Assembly (NCBI RefSeq): GCF_041624275.1
Contig: NZ_JBFJVE010000014.1
Coordinates: 1 to 27,225 of the forward strand
Direction of reading: 5' to 3'
DNA from: Shimia sp041624275
GTDB lineage: Bacteria; Pseudomonadota; Alphaproteobacteria; Rhodobacterales; Rhodobacteraceae
DNA: 27,225 nucleotides
Made by a program: the position numbers and the translations under genes. The notes under the pieces were generated by a model. It saw nothing but the letters and a program-made list of their open reading frames with translations, was not told the origin of the DNA and ran no database searches. Each line of letters begins with the position of its first letter. Positions within the stretch are counted from its first letter, which is position 1. Of this stretch, positions 6,946 to 15,194 are shown one piece after another.

Positions 6946-7950
6946 ATGACGATGAAACAGAAACTGGCCGGTACGGTCGCAGCGTTCGCAATGATGGCCG
7001 GAGCGCAGGGCGCGCTTGCCGCCGAAGAGCTGACCGTGGCCTATTTCCTGGAATGGCCGATGCCTTTCCAATACGCCAAGGCCATGGGCACCTATGAAAA
7101 GGAACTGGGGGTCAAGGTCAATTGGGTCAGCTTCGACACCGGCACCGCGATGAGCGCCGCCATGGCCTCGGGCGATGTGCAGATCGCGGTCAGCCAGGGG
7201 GTGCCGCCCTTCGTGGTGGCGGCTTCGGCGGGGCAGGACATCCAGATCGTCGATGTCGCCGTCAGCTATTCCGAGAATGACAACTGCGTCGTCGCCGAAC
7301 GCCACGAGATCGACAAGGACAGCGCCGGCGAACTGGCCGGCAAGAAGGTCGCCGTGCCGCTGGGCACCGCCGCGCATTACGGCTTTCTCAGCCAGATGAA
7401 CCATTTCGGCGTCGATGTCGGTGGTCTGGATGTGGTGGATATGGCCCCCGCCGAAGGGGCTGCGGCGCTGGCGCAGGGCTCGGTCGACATGGCCTGTGGC
7501 TGGGGCGGCGCACTGCGGCGCATGAAGGAACATGGCAACACGCTGCTGACCGGGGCGGAAAAGGAAGCGCTGGGCATTCTCGTCTTCGACGTGACCTCGG
7601 CCCCGGCGGATTTCGTTGCCGAAGAGGGCGAGCTTCTGGCCAAGTTCCTGAAGGTGACCGCCGAGGCCAACACGATGTGGAACGCGGGCGGTGACGGGGC
7701 GGCGAAAATGCTGCCGGTGATCGCCAAGGATGCCGGCATGGACGAGGCCGACACCGCCGCCACCATCGCCACCTTCGCCTTTCCGGGCGTGGATGAGCAG
7801 CTGGGCGGCAAATGGCTTGGCGGCGGGGCCCAGAGCTTCATGAAGGGGGTCGCCGACATCTTCGTCGGAGCCGGCAGCATCGACGCGGCGCTGGACAGCT
7901 ATGAGGCGGCCGTCAACACCGGCCCGCTGACCGCCGCCAAGGGGATGTGA
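6946..7950 (+). CDS. tauA: Taurine ABC transporter, periplasmic substrate-binding protein
   Basis: 334 residues. A Sec signal peptide occupies about residues 1-26 (basic MTMKQK, hydrophobic core, ALA-AEE cleavage). The mature part is an NMT1/SsuA-like periplasmic binding protein: TVAYFLEWPMPFQYAKA at its start, GDVQIAVSQGVPPFVVAASAG, LAGKKVAVPLGTAAHYGFL, and QGSVDMACGWGGAL in the hinge and ligand-cleft region. These blocks are characteristic of TauA rather than SsuA or nitrate/thiamine binders. It delivers taurine to TauBC in the periplasm. GGGAGA lies 5 bases before the ATG at 6946; an ATG two codons later is possible. It is the first gene of the tau operon and is followed by a 124-base gap with two strong hairpins before tauB. 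Confidence 0.85.
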   Translation: MTMKQKLAGTVAAFAMMAGAQGALAAEELTVAYFLEWPMPFQYAKAMGTYEKELGVKVNWVSFDTGTAMSAAMASGDVQIAVSQGVPPFVVAASAGQDIQIVDVAVSYSENDNCVVAERHEIDKDSAGELAGKKVAVPLGTAAHYGFLSQMNHFGVDVGGLDVVDMAPAEGAAALAQGSVDMACGWGGALRRMKEHGNTLLTGAEKEALGILVFDVTSAPADFVAEEGELLAKFLKVTAEANTMWNAGGDGAAKMLPVIAKDAGMDEADTAATIATFAFPGVDEQLGGKWLGGGAQSFMKGVADIFVGAGSIDAALDSYEAAVNTGPLTAAKGM

Positions 7951-7971
7951 CCCTTCGCCGGCGGGCCCTTG

Positions 7972-8045
7972 CGGGGCGGCACCCTTGCCGCCCCGGTTGC
8001 GCCCCCCCAATGCCCGAGAGCGACGGGCGCCGGATGCGGCGTCCG
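7972..8045 (+). other. Two strong stem-loops between tauA and tauB
   Basis: Hairpin 1 is CGGGGCGGC/GCCGCCCCG, a perfect 9-bp all-GC stem with a 6-base loop (7972-7995). Hairpin 2 is CGGGCGCCG/CGGCGTCCG, a 9-bp stem with one G-U pair and a GATG tetraloop (8024-8045). Neither is followed by a T-tract. Such structures after binding-protein genes are known to block 3' exonucleases and keep binding-protein mRNA in excess over the transporter core. Confidence 0.7.
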
Positions 8046-8074
8046 CCCCAACGCATCTAGATGAAAGGCGGACC

Positions 8075-8881
8075 ATGTCGGGACTGTCGATCGAAAGTAT
8101 TTCCATGCGGTTTGATCTGCCCGATGGCGGGGCGGTTCAGGCGCTGAAGGATGTCAGCATCCACCTGCAAGAGGGCGAACTGCTCAGCGTTCTCGGCCCT
8201 TCGGGCTGTGGCAAGACCACCTTGCTGAACATCCTCGCCGGGTTTCTCGCCCCGACCGAGGGCCAGGTGGTGATGAACGGGCACACCGTGCAGGGCCCCG
8301 ATGCCGAGCGCGGCATGGTGTTCCAGCAGGGGGCGCTGTTCGAATGGATGAGCGTGCGCGAGAACGTCGGCTTCGGCCCCTCGATGAAGGGCATGCCCAA
8401 GCTCGACAAGGCCGAGATCGTCGACCACCTTCTCGACATCGTCGGACTTCAGGATTTCAAGGAAAAGGCGGTCTACGAGCTGTCCGGCGGCATGCAGCAG
8501 CGGGTGTCTCTGGCGCGCTGCCTTGCCAATGACCCCGATGTCATCCTGATGGACGAGCCGCTGGGCGCGCTCGATGCGCTGACCCGCGAGAAGATGCAGA
8601 GCCTGGTGCTGAAACTGTGGAAGGAGACCGGCAAGACGATCATTCTCATCACCCATTCGGTGGAAGAGGCGCTGCTCTTGGGCGAACGTCTGATCGTCAT
8701 GGCGCCGCGCCCCGGGCGCATCCACAAGGAATACACCCTGCCCTTCGCCGACATGGGCGTCGGGCGCGACCTGCGCGAGGTCAAGAAACACCCCGAGTTC
8801 GCCCAGAAGCGCGAAGAGATTCTCGGCATGATCTGGGACATGGAAGAGGAAATCATGGGCCGTATGGAGGAAGCGCAATGA
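8075..8881 (+). CDS. tauB: Taurine ABC transporter, ATP-binding protein
   Basis: 268 residues, a complete ABC ATPase of the nitrate/sulfonate/taurine family. Walker A is GPSGCGKTT (41-49), the Q-loop is FQQGALFEW, the ABC signature is LSGGMQQR (136-143), Walker B is VILMDEP (from 156) with the D-loop GALD, and the switch His is in LITHSVEEA. It powers import by hydrolysing ATP on the cytoplasmic side of TauC. The start at 8075 follows AAAGGCGG; a longer frame opening at 7985 has no such site and runs through the hairpins. The stop overlaps the tauC start as ATGA, so the two are coupled. Confidence 0.9.
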   Translation: MSGLSIESISMRFDLPDGGAVQALKDVSIHLQEGELLSVLGPSGCGKTTLLNILAGFLAPTEGQVVMNGHTVQGPDAERGMVFQQGALFEWMSVRENVGFGPSMKGMPKLDKAEIVDHLLDIVGLQDFKEKAVYELSGGMQQRVSLARCLANDPDVILMDEPLGALDALTREKMQSLVLKLWKETGKTIILITHSVEEALLLGERLIVMAPRPGRIHKEYTLPFADMGVGRDLREVKKHPEFAQKREEILGMIWDMEEEIMGRMEEAQ

Positions 8882-10185
8882 TCCCCTTTCTGCTATATGC
8901 GGCGATCTTTGTCGGCGCCTTCCTGATCGTCGGTTTCATCCGCAAACGCACCGCGATCCGCGACTACACCTCGCTCAAGACCGTGACCTTCGGCGATGAA
9001 AGCGCGGTGCGCTCCAACCGCGCCGCCTCGATCGTCTCGGTGGTCACCATCTTCTTCATGTGGGGCACCTTCACCGGCTCGGCGCTTGTGCCCTCCTTCC
9101 TGCACATGCCCGGCCCTTTTGTCGGCGACGGGCAGTTCGAGGTCACCGTGCAGGCCCCGGACGGCCGCCGCGACACGGCGACGGTGCTGTGGCGGGTCTC
9201 GCAAGACGATGACGCCGCCGAGCCCGAGATCGACCCCGGCGCGGGCTTTGCCCGCAACGACGCCCTGGTGATCCGCAAGTATCGCAGCGGCCAGCTGCGC
9301 TGGGACAGCAACGATGAGGAAAAGCGCAAGAAAGGCGCGCTGATCGTCGCCATCGACGGGGTGCCGGTCAAGTTCGACCACAACAAGCGCGACGAGAATG
9401 GCACCATCATCGACGTGAAGCCGGTGATCGAGACCGCCAACGCCAGCGTCACCTTCACCGACAAGGGGGCGCTCAGCATCGCGCCCGCCAAGGGCATGCA
9501 GATGGAGCCGATCTGGCTGCCGCCGCCCGAGGCGGTCTGGAGCCGCTTTCTCGAGATCTCCCGCGACGGCTATCAGGGCTCGACCCTGTGGGAGCACCTC
9601 GGCTACTCGCTGTTCCGCGTCGTCGTCGGCTTCATCTGCGGTGCCGTGGTCGGCATCCCGCTGGGCTATGCGATGGGGCTTTCCGACTGGTTCCGCGGCT
9701 GGTTCGACCCGATCGTCGAATTCATGCGCCCGGTGCCGCCGCTGGCCCTGATCCCGCTGGTCATCATCTGGGCCGGCATCGGCGAGGCGGGCAAGATCAT
9801 CCTCTTGTTCCTCGCCGCGCTGTGGATCATGGCGATCGCCGCGCGCTCGGGGGTCTCGGGGGTCAAGATCTCCAAGGTCCACGCCGCCTATTCGCTCGGC
9901 GCCAGCAAGCGCCAGATCATGCGCCATGTGATCGTGCCCAATTCGCTGCCCGAGATCTTCACCGGGGCGCGGGTGGCGATGGGGGTCTGCTGGGGCACGG
10001 TGGTGGCCGCCGAACTGGTCGCCGCCAGCCAGGGCACGGGGATGATGATCATGGTCGCGTCAAAGTTCCAGCTGACCGATATCGTCATCATGGGGATCAT
10101 CCTGATCGGCATCATCGGTTTCGGCATCGACATGCTGATGCGCTGGGCCGAGCGGGTGCTGGTGCCCTGGAAGGGCAAGGGTTAG
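8878..10185 (+). CDS. tauC: Taurine ABC transporter permease with periplasmic insertion
   Basis: 435 residues, against about 275 for E. coli TauC. The N-terminus has one helix (about 4-20) and a second (about 50-68). Residues about 82-212 form a hydrophilic, charged segment (opening VGDGQFEVTVQAPDGRRD) with no membrane helix. The usual permease domain begins at LPPPEAVWSRF (214) and runs to the end. It includes the cytoplasmic EAA loop, AAYSLGASKRQIMRHVIVP, which docks on TauB. The insertion sits between the first core helix and the PPP loop, on the predicted outer side. TauC forms the membrane channel as a homodimer. The start ATG overlaps the tauB stop (ATGA) and is preceded by GGAGGAAG. 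Function is inferred from operon and family. Confidence 0.83.
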   Translation: MIPFLLYAAIFVGAFLIVGFIRKRTAIRDYTSLKTVTFGDESAVRSNRAASIVSVVTIFFMWGTFTGSALVPSFLHMPGPFVGDGQFEVTVQAPDGRRDTATVLWRVSQDDDAAEPEIDPGAGFARNDALVIRKYRSGQLRWDSNDEEKRKKGALIVAIDGVPVKFDHNKRDENGTIIDVKPVIETANASVTFTDKGALSIAPAKGMQMEPIWLPPPEAVWSRFLEISRDGYQGSTLWEHLGYSLFRVVVGFICGAVVGIPLGYAMGLSDWFRGWFDPIVEFMRPVPPLALIPLVIIWAGIGEAGKIILLFLAALWIMAIAARSGVSGVKISKVHAAYSLGASKRQIMRHVIVPNSLPEIFTGARVAMGVCWGTVVAAELVAASQGTGMMIMVASKFQLTDIVIMGIILIGIIGFGIDMLMRWAERVLVPWKGKG

Positions 10186-10236
10186 GCCGTGCTGGCAGGG
10201 AAGGGGATGATCCGCTATAGCAGGCGGTGATCCCCG

Positions 10237-10253
10237 CGCCCGGGCTCCGGGCG
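10237..10253 (+). terminator. Stem-loop after tauC
   Basis: CGCCCGG and CCGGGCG pair perfectly (7 bp, GCT loop) about 50 bases after the tauC stop. There is no T-tract, so at best it is a Rho-assisted terminator or a 3' end protector. Confidence 0.35.
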
Positions 10254-10320
10254 TCACTTCGGAAACCGGCGGCCGGCCCCGGTCGGGCACTGGCGCGGCT
10301 CCGGCAATGGCGAGGCCCCA

Positions 10321-10512
10321 ATGCTCAGACTGTCCCTGATCCTGCATCTCTTCATCGGCGCCACCCTCTCGGGGGTGGCGATCGTCGTCGTGCTGGTGGC
10401 TGGGGCCGGTTCCTTGGCGGTCATCCTCGGCGCGGCGCTGGCCGGTTTCCTGGCCGCCTTTCCGCTGTCGCATCTGATCGCCAGAAAGCTCAGCGAAGAC
10501 GACGGCTGCTAA
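10321..10512 (+). CDS. Small two-helix membrane protein of unknown function
   Basis: 63 residues: two hydrophobic helices (about 3-27 and 31-50) and a short charged tail ARKLSEDDGC. The pattern MLRL..HLFIG...G.A.VVVLVAG....ILGAALAGFLAAFPLSHLIARKL resembles a small protein family that I recall in Rhodobacterales genomes, where it often carries the misleading label CTP synthetase; nothing of that enzyme is present. A weak GCGAGG precedes the ATG. The stop codon overlaps the stop of the RND pump gene on the other strand. Whether it belongs to the tau transcript (135 bases away) is unclear. Confidence 0.65.
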   Translation: MLRLSLILHLFIGATLSGVAIVVVLVAGAGSLAVILGAALAGFLAAFPLSHLIARKLSEDDGC

Positions 10513-13500
10513 CGGGTCTCGGCCCCGGCATCGCCGGCAGGGTCGAATTTCTCGATCCAGCGCCGCACCGGGAAAAGGTCGAAATAGATCGACAATAGCG
10601 ACGGCAGCACCAGCACCACCAGCACCATCGAGGCCACCAGACCGGCGGCCACCGCCACCACCAGCGGGATCATGATCTGCACCTGCGGGCTGCCGTCCGA
10701 GATCAGCGGCAAGAGGCCGACCACCGTGGTCCCGGTCGACAACAGGATCGGGCGGAACCGCGCCCGCACCGCGTCCAGCGCGGCGGCGACGTGATCCTCG
10801 CCCCGCAGGTGGGTCTGGAAGAAGGTCAGGAACAGGATCGCGTTGTTGACCACGATCCCCGCCAGCGAGGCAAAGCCGATGAACGAGGGCATCGCAAGAT
10901 CGAGCCCCATCGCCCAATGCCCCAGAATGGTGCCGATCAGGGCAAAGGGAATCGACAGCATCACCACCAGCGGCAGCGTGTAGCTGCGGAACTGGAAGGC
11001 CAGCACCATGAAGACACCGGCGAGCCCGATCAGCAGCTTGGTCAGCATCGAGGATTGCGACCGTGCCTGATCGGCCGAGGCGCCGCCGATGGCGATCTCG
11101 ACGCCGGGATGCCGGGCCTGGATCTGCGGCCAGATCCGGGTCGTGACCTCGGCCGCGATCGCGGTCGAGGTGGCGGCCTGCGGGTCGATCTGGCCGATCA
11201 CCCGGGCCATCGCCCGGCCGTTCTTGCGGGTGATCGCCGGATAGCTGGCGGCCAGCGACAGATGCGCCACCGAGGCCAGCGCGGTCTGCGCGCCGCTGCC
11301 CACCGAGACCGGGAAATTCTCGAGCTGGGTGAGATCGGCGATGGTGTCGCCAAGCTGGACCTGCACCGCGACGCTCGACAGGCCCATGCGGAAACTGTCG
11401 GTTTCCGAGCCGGCAAAGGCGCTGCGTAGCTGCTCGGCCAGCGCCTGCGGCGTCAGCCCCACCGAATAGCCGTATTCGTTCAGCGTCAGCCGCACCTCGC
11501 GCCGCCCGCCGTAGAAATCCTGAAAGGCCTCGGTGACCGCCGGCAGTGCCCGCACCCGGGTCAGGATATCGCTTGCCGCCGCCTCGACGCGGGCCAGGTC
11601 ACGGCCATAGATCTCGACCTCGAGATCGGCGCCGCCGGGGCCGAGCTCGGCCTGGGAAAAGCTGGACTGCACCAGGTCGGGGATCGCCCCCGCCTCGTCG
11701 CGCCACAGCCGCAGCACCTCGTCGGCCGAGACGTTGCGCCGGGCGCTGGTCAACAGGTCGACGACGATGGTGGCGGTGTTCGAGCCGTTGTCGTTGACAT
11801 CGGCATTGGTGGCATATTGCACCAGCACCCGTTCGACCAGCGGCGCACCGCCCTCGGTCAGCGGCGTCAGGCGCCGGTCGATGCGCTCCAGCGCCTCGGT
11901 CAGCTGGGCCACGGTGGCCTGGGTGCGCTCGCGCGCGATCCCCGAGGTCAGCGAAATCCGCACCTGCACCGTGTCGCCCTCGATCGCCGGAAAACCGGTC
12001 ACCTTGACCTGCCCCGAAGTCACCAGCCCGACCGACAGCACCAGCGCCGCGATGACGCTGCCGACGGTGAGATAGCGCAGCCGCACCAGCGCGGCGGCGG
12101 TGGGGATCACCCATTTCTCCTTGAAGGCGTCCAGCATCCGGTCGGCCGGGCGCTGAGATGCCCCCTGGTGGCTCTTGCCGGCGCCATGCGACAGGTGATG
12201 CGGCAGGATCAGAAAGCCTTCGACCAGCGACAGCGCCAGCGTCAGCAGCAAGACCATGGGGATGAACTGCAGGATCTGCCCCATGTCGCCCGACAGGAAC
12301 ATCAGCGGCGTGAACACGCAGGCGGTGGTCAGGAAGGACGAGGCAACGCCGGGAAACACCTCGAGCGTGCCGCGCGCCGCCGCATCGGGGCCGGGATGAC
12401 GCCGGCGGCGGCGCGAGATGTTCTCGGCGATGACGATGGAATCATCCATGATCAGCCCGACCGCCATCAACAGCGCCACCAGGGTTATCATGTTGATGCT
12501 CAGCCCCAGCGCCTGCATCAGGAACATGGTGCCCAGAAAGGACACCGGCAGGCTGGCCGAGATCCACAGCGCGTCGCGCAGCGAAAAGAACAGCCACATG
12601 GTGGCAAAGACCAGCACCAGCCCCATGCCGGTGTTCTTGAGGATCAGCATCAGCCGTTCGCGCACGAGGTCGGTCATGTTGAAGGTGATGGTGATGTCGA
12701 AAGGGGCGGGATAAAGCGCGCGCTCGGCCTCGAGCACCGCCTCGACCCGTTCGAAGGTGCGCAGCGCGTCGGCCTCGGTGGCCTTGTTGACATAGAGGAT
12801 CGCGGCCTGCCGCCCGTCGATGAAGGACTGGATGTTCGCATCGGTGTCGACGATGCGCACGCTGGCCAGATCGCCGAGCCGGACCATGCTGCCATTGGCG
12901 TTCTGCAGGATGATCAGGTCCTGCAGGTCGGTGATCGAGCGGCGCGCGTCGGCATAGCGCAGCACCAGGCCGCCCGAGCTGGTCTCCACCTCGCCCAGCG
13001 GCTGGCGCAGGCTGCGTGCATTGATCGCCGCCACGATGTCGCTGCTCGACAGCCCGAAGCGGCGCAGCGCGTGTTCGTCGAAGGTGACCCGCAATTCGCG
13101 GTCGGTGATGCCGGCGACCCGCGCCTCGGTGACGCCCTCCAGCGATTGCAGCCGGTCCGACAGGCGGTCGGCATATTCCTTCAGCCCCTGTTTGCTGTCG
13201 ATGCCCGAAACCGCCAGCATGGCGATCAGGTCGCTGCGCCCGCCCAGCTTCACCGCCGGGGTTTCGGCGTCGGCGGGAAAGTCGTTGATCCCCGAGACCG
13301 CCGAAAAGACGTCGTTGTAGAATTCGATGCGGTTGCCGCCCTCTTCCAGCTCGGCGGTCGCCGAGGCCCGCCCCTCGGTGGACAGGCAGGTCAGTTCCAC
13401 CAGCCCGGTGGTGCCGGTCAGCGCGTCTTCCAGCGGGCCGCAGATCTCTTCGTCGACATCCGGCGCCGAGGCACCGGGATAGGCGACCACGACCGAGACC

Positions 13501-13625
13501 GTCGAGGGGGTGATCTCGGGAAAGGTCTCGCGTTTCAGCGCCGGGGCGAAGGCGATGCCCAGAATGCAGATCATCGCCATCAAGAGGTTGGCCGCAACGG
13601 GGTGGCCGACGAACCATCGGATCAT
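10509..13625 (-). CDS. RND-family efflux pump, inner-membrane permease
   Basis: 1038 residues, the usual length for a hydrophobe/amphiphile-type RND transporter (AcrB/MexB relatives) with 12 membrane helices and two large periplasmic loops. The N-terminus (MIRWFVGHPVAANLLMAMIC), the PEI-P-TVSVVVAYPGASAPDVD block and helix 4 GLIMDDSIVIAEN with the proton-relay pair D394-D395 are clear. In helix 10 the position of AcrB Lys940 is occupied by Asn (GIVVNNAIL, about 923-931), as in several non-AcrB branches. It exports substrates using the proton gradient together with the adaptor encoded just upstream. The start lies 1 base after the adaptor stop, so the pair is coupled. No outer-membrane channel gene is nearby. 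Substrate unknown. Confidence 0.9.
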   Translation of the reverse strand: MIRWFVGHPVAANLLMAMICILGIAFAPALKRETFPEITPSTVSVVVAYPGASAPDVDEEICGPLEDALTGTTGLVELTCLSTEGRASATAELEEGGNRIEFYNDVFSAVSGINDFPADAETPAVKLGGRSDLIAMLAVSGIDSKQGLKEYADRLSDRLQSLEGVTEARVAGITDRELRVTFDEHALRRFGLSSSDIVAAINARSLRQPLGEVETSSGGLVLRYADARRSITDLQDLIILQNANGSMVRLGDLASVRIVDTDANIQSFIDGRQAAILYVNKATEADALRTFERVEAVLEAERALYPAPFDITITFNMTDLVRERLMLILKNTGMGLVLVFATMWLFFSLRDALWISASLPVSFLGTMFLMQALGLSINMITLVALLMAVGLIMDDSIVIAENISRRRRRHPGPDAAARGTLEVFPGVASSFLTTACVFTPLMFLSGDMGQILQFIPMVLLLTLALSLVEGFLILPHHLSHGAGKSHQGASQRPADRMLDAFKEKWVIPTAAALVRLRYLTVGSVIAALVLSVGLVTSGQVKVTGFPAIEGDTVQVRISLTSGIARERTQATVAQLTEALERIDRRLTPLTEGGAPLVERVLVQYATNADVNDNGSNTATIVVDLLTSARRNVSADEVLRLWRDEAGAIPDLVQSSFSQAELGPGGADLEVEIYGRDLARVEAAASDILTRVRALPAVTEAFQDFYGGRREVRLTLNEYGYSVGLTPQALAEQLRSAFAGSETDSFRMGLSSVAVQVQLGDTIADLTQLENFPVSVGSGAQTALASVAHLSLAASYPAITRKNGRAMARVIGQIDPQAATSTAIAAEVTTRIWPQIQARHPGVEIAIGGASADQARSQSSMLTKLLIGLAGVFMVLAFQFRSYTLPLVVMLSIPFALIGTILGHWAMGLDLAMPSFIGFASLAGIVVNNAILFLTFFQTHLRGEDHVAAALDAVRARFRPILLSTGTTVVGLLPLISDGSPQVQIMIPLVVAVAAGLVASMVLVVLVLPSLLSIYFDLFPVRRWIEKFDPAGDAGAETR

Positions 13626-13626
13626 C

Positions 13627-14967
13627 TCAGCGCTCCCCGTCGACCGGCACCGGCGCCAGCAGCATGCCCAGCACCGGCGGGGTCGGGTCGGACAGCAGCA
13701 GTGTCTCGCCGCCGCCGAGCCCGTCGAGCACCACCAGATCGCCGCCGATCACCGGGCCGACTCGGATCTCGCGGCGTTCCAGTCGCTGCGCGTCATCGGC
13801 GAGATAGACATAGGGCCGCCCGTCGTCGGCGTAATGGACCGTATCGCGCGGAATGGCGATCAGCCCCTCGACCGGCGGGGTCGACAGGGTGACCTCGACG
13901 AAAGCGCCGACATTCAGCGGCGGGCGCCCGACCGGGCGCAGGCTGAGCAGCGGATCCTCCACGCGCACCACCAGCCCCAGAGATCCGGTGTCGCTGTCCA
14001 TGCTGCCGCGCAGGCGCATGATCTCGGCCGGCCAGCGGCCGTCGAATTGCGAGCCGGGCATCGCCACCGCGGCGCCGATGCCGAGCCCCTTCATGATCTC
14101 CACCGCGCGCGAGGTGTCGATCTCGGTCTCGGCCTCTGCGGTCTGGTTGAGCGCTACGCCGATCATCGGCGCGAAGGCCGAGGGCTGGAACTCGGCGGTG
14201 ATCTCGACCGCCGATATATCGTCCAGTGTCACCAGCGTGTCACCGGCGCGCACGAATTGCCCGGTTTCGGTCTTGAGCTGCGTCACCCGGCCGCGAAATG
14301 GCGCCACGATCACCGCCTTTGAGATGGCGCGCTCGGCCTCGGCCAGTTCGGCGCGGCGCACCGACAGGCTGGCCTCGAGCGACTGGCGCTTGGCCGGGTA
14401 GAGCGCCATGGTGTTTTGCAGGTTGGTCACCGAAGAGGTCTGCGCCAAAAGCAGTTTCTGCGCCGAATCCAGCGCCGCAGCGGTTGCTGTGCCGCGCGCC
14501 ACAAGCGAGGCGACGCGGTCATATTCGGCCTGTGCCACGCCGAGAATCCGCTGTTCCAGCTCCAGCGTGCGCAGGGTGTTTTCCTGCTGCCGGTCCTGTT
14601 CGCTCAGCTGGGCCTCGACCGAGGCGATATTGGCCAGCGCCTTGTCGCGCGACAGTTCGTAATCGGTGCGGTCGATCTCGAGCAGCAAGTCGCCGGCCTC
14701 GACGAAGCTGCCCACCGCCAGCCCCTCGGCCATCCGCAGAACCCGGCCCTGCACCTCCGAGACGGCGGCCCAGCTGCGCACCGCCTCGACCCGGCCATAG
14801 CCGGTGGCGCTGGCCGACAGGGGCGCCGGGGCCAGCGGCATGACCCGCACCGCGAGCCGCGATTCATCGCGCGGTTCGGGGGCCATGTCCCGTGGCTGGT
14901 TCATCCAGACGAAAACCGCCGCCGCCAGCGCGATCGGTGGCAGCACGAGCAGGGGGCGCAGGGTCAT
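13627..14967 (-). CDS. RND efflux periplasmic adaptor (membrane fusion protein)
   Basis: 446 residues. One N-terminal membrane anchor (about 4-21, PLLVLPPIALAAAVFVWM) is followed by a periplasmic part. A split lipoyl-like domain is visible as VSEVQGRVLRMAEGLAVGSFVEAGDLLLEID (about 67-97) and VIVAPFRGRVTQLKTETGQFVRAGDTLVTLD (about 215-250). Between them lies an alpha-helical hairpin rich in Gln, Glu and Ala with coiled-coil character. Beta-barrel and membrane-proximal domains follow. It should bridge the pump at 10509-13625 to an outer-membrane channel. GGAG lies about 10 bases before the ATG. It is the first gene of a two-gene operon; its promoter should lie in 14968-15166. Confidence 0.88.
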   Translation of the reverse strand: MTLRPLLVLPPIALAAAVFVWMNQPRDMAPEPRDESRLAVRVMPLAPAPLSASATGYGRVEAVRSWAAVSEVQGRVLRMAEGLAVGSFVEAGDLLLEIDRTDYELSRDKALANIASVEAQLSEQDRQQENTLRTLELEQRILGVAQAEYDRVASLVARGTATAAALDSAQKLLLAQTSSVTNLQNTMALYPAKRQSLEASLSVRRAELAEAERAISKAVIVAPFRGRVTQLKTETGQFVRAGDTLVTLDDISAVEITAEFQPSAFAPMIGVALNQTAEAETEIDTSRAVEIMKGLGIGAAVAMPGSQFDGRWPAEIMRLRGSMDSDTGSLGLVVRVEDPLLSLRPVGRPPLNVGAFVEVTLSTPPVEGLIAIPRDTVHYADDGRPYVYLADDAQRLERREIRVGPVIGGDLVVLDGLGGGETLLLSDPTPPVLGMLLAPVPVDGER

Positions 14968-15104
14968 GAGGGGGCTCCATCTGGGGGCAGGGTGGTGATA
15001 GTCACATGCGAAAACGACGATATCTCAGCCGAAGCCGCGAAACAAGCCGCGCGGCGGGGCGTCGATGCGGGGCAATCTGGCATGTTTTTCGACCCTTGGC
15101 GCGT

Positions 15105-15124
15105 GGTCCGCATTACCGCGGACC
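15105..15124. promoter_or_regulatory. Perfect dyad upstream of the RND operon
   Basis: GGTCCGC-ATTACC-GCGGACC, a perfect 7-bp inverted repeat with a 6-base AT-containing centre, 138 bases before the adaptor start and outside any gene. It could be an operator for a TetR-type or similar repressor of the pump, or an RNA hairpin at the end of the acyltransferase transcript. No regulator gene adjoins the pump. Confidence 0.4.
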
Positions 15125-15166
15125 CCCATGATACGCAGCCGCCGGGGCTTTCCGTCGCCGGATGTG

Positions 15167-15194
15167 AAAAAAATCGCGCCCGCCGCTCAGCGCG
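15167..15194 (-). terminator. Intrinsic terminator overlapping the acyltransferase stop codon
   Basis: On the minus strand CGCGC (15194-15190) and GCGCG (15179-15175) pair around a 10-base loop that contains the TGA stop, and an A then seven T residues (15173-15167) follow. It is the only stem plus T-tract that I found in the window. The stem is short but all G/C. Confidence 0.55.

Noticed and set aside
6547..8106. 519-codon minus-strand frame over the tau leader and tauA
   Set aside because: Shadow of tauA extended through the intergenic region; no start signal or motif.
11817..13892. 691-codon plus-strand frame over the RND pump
   Set aside because: Glutamine/arginine/histidine-rich shadow of the pump gene; runs across the pump-adaptor junction.
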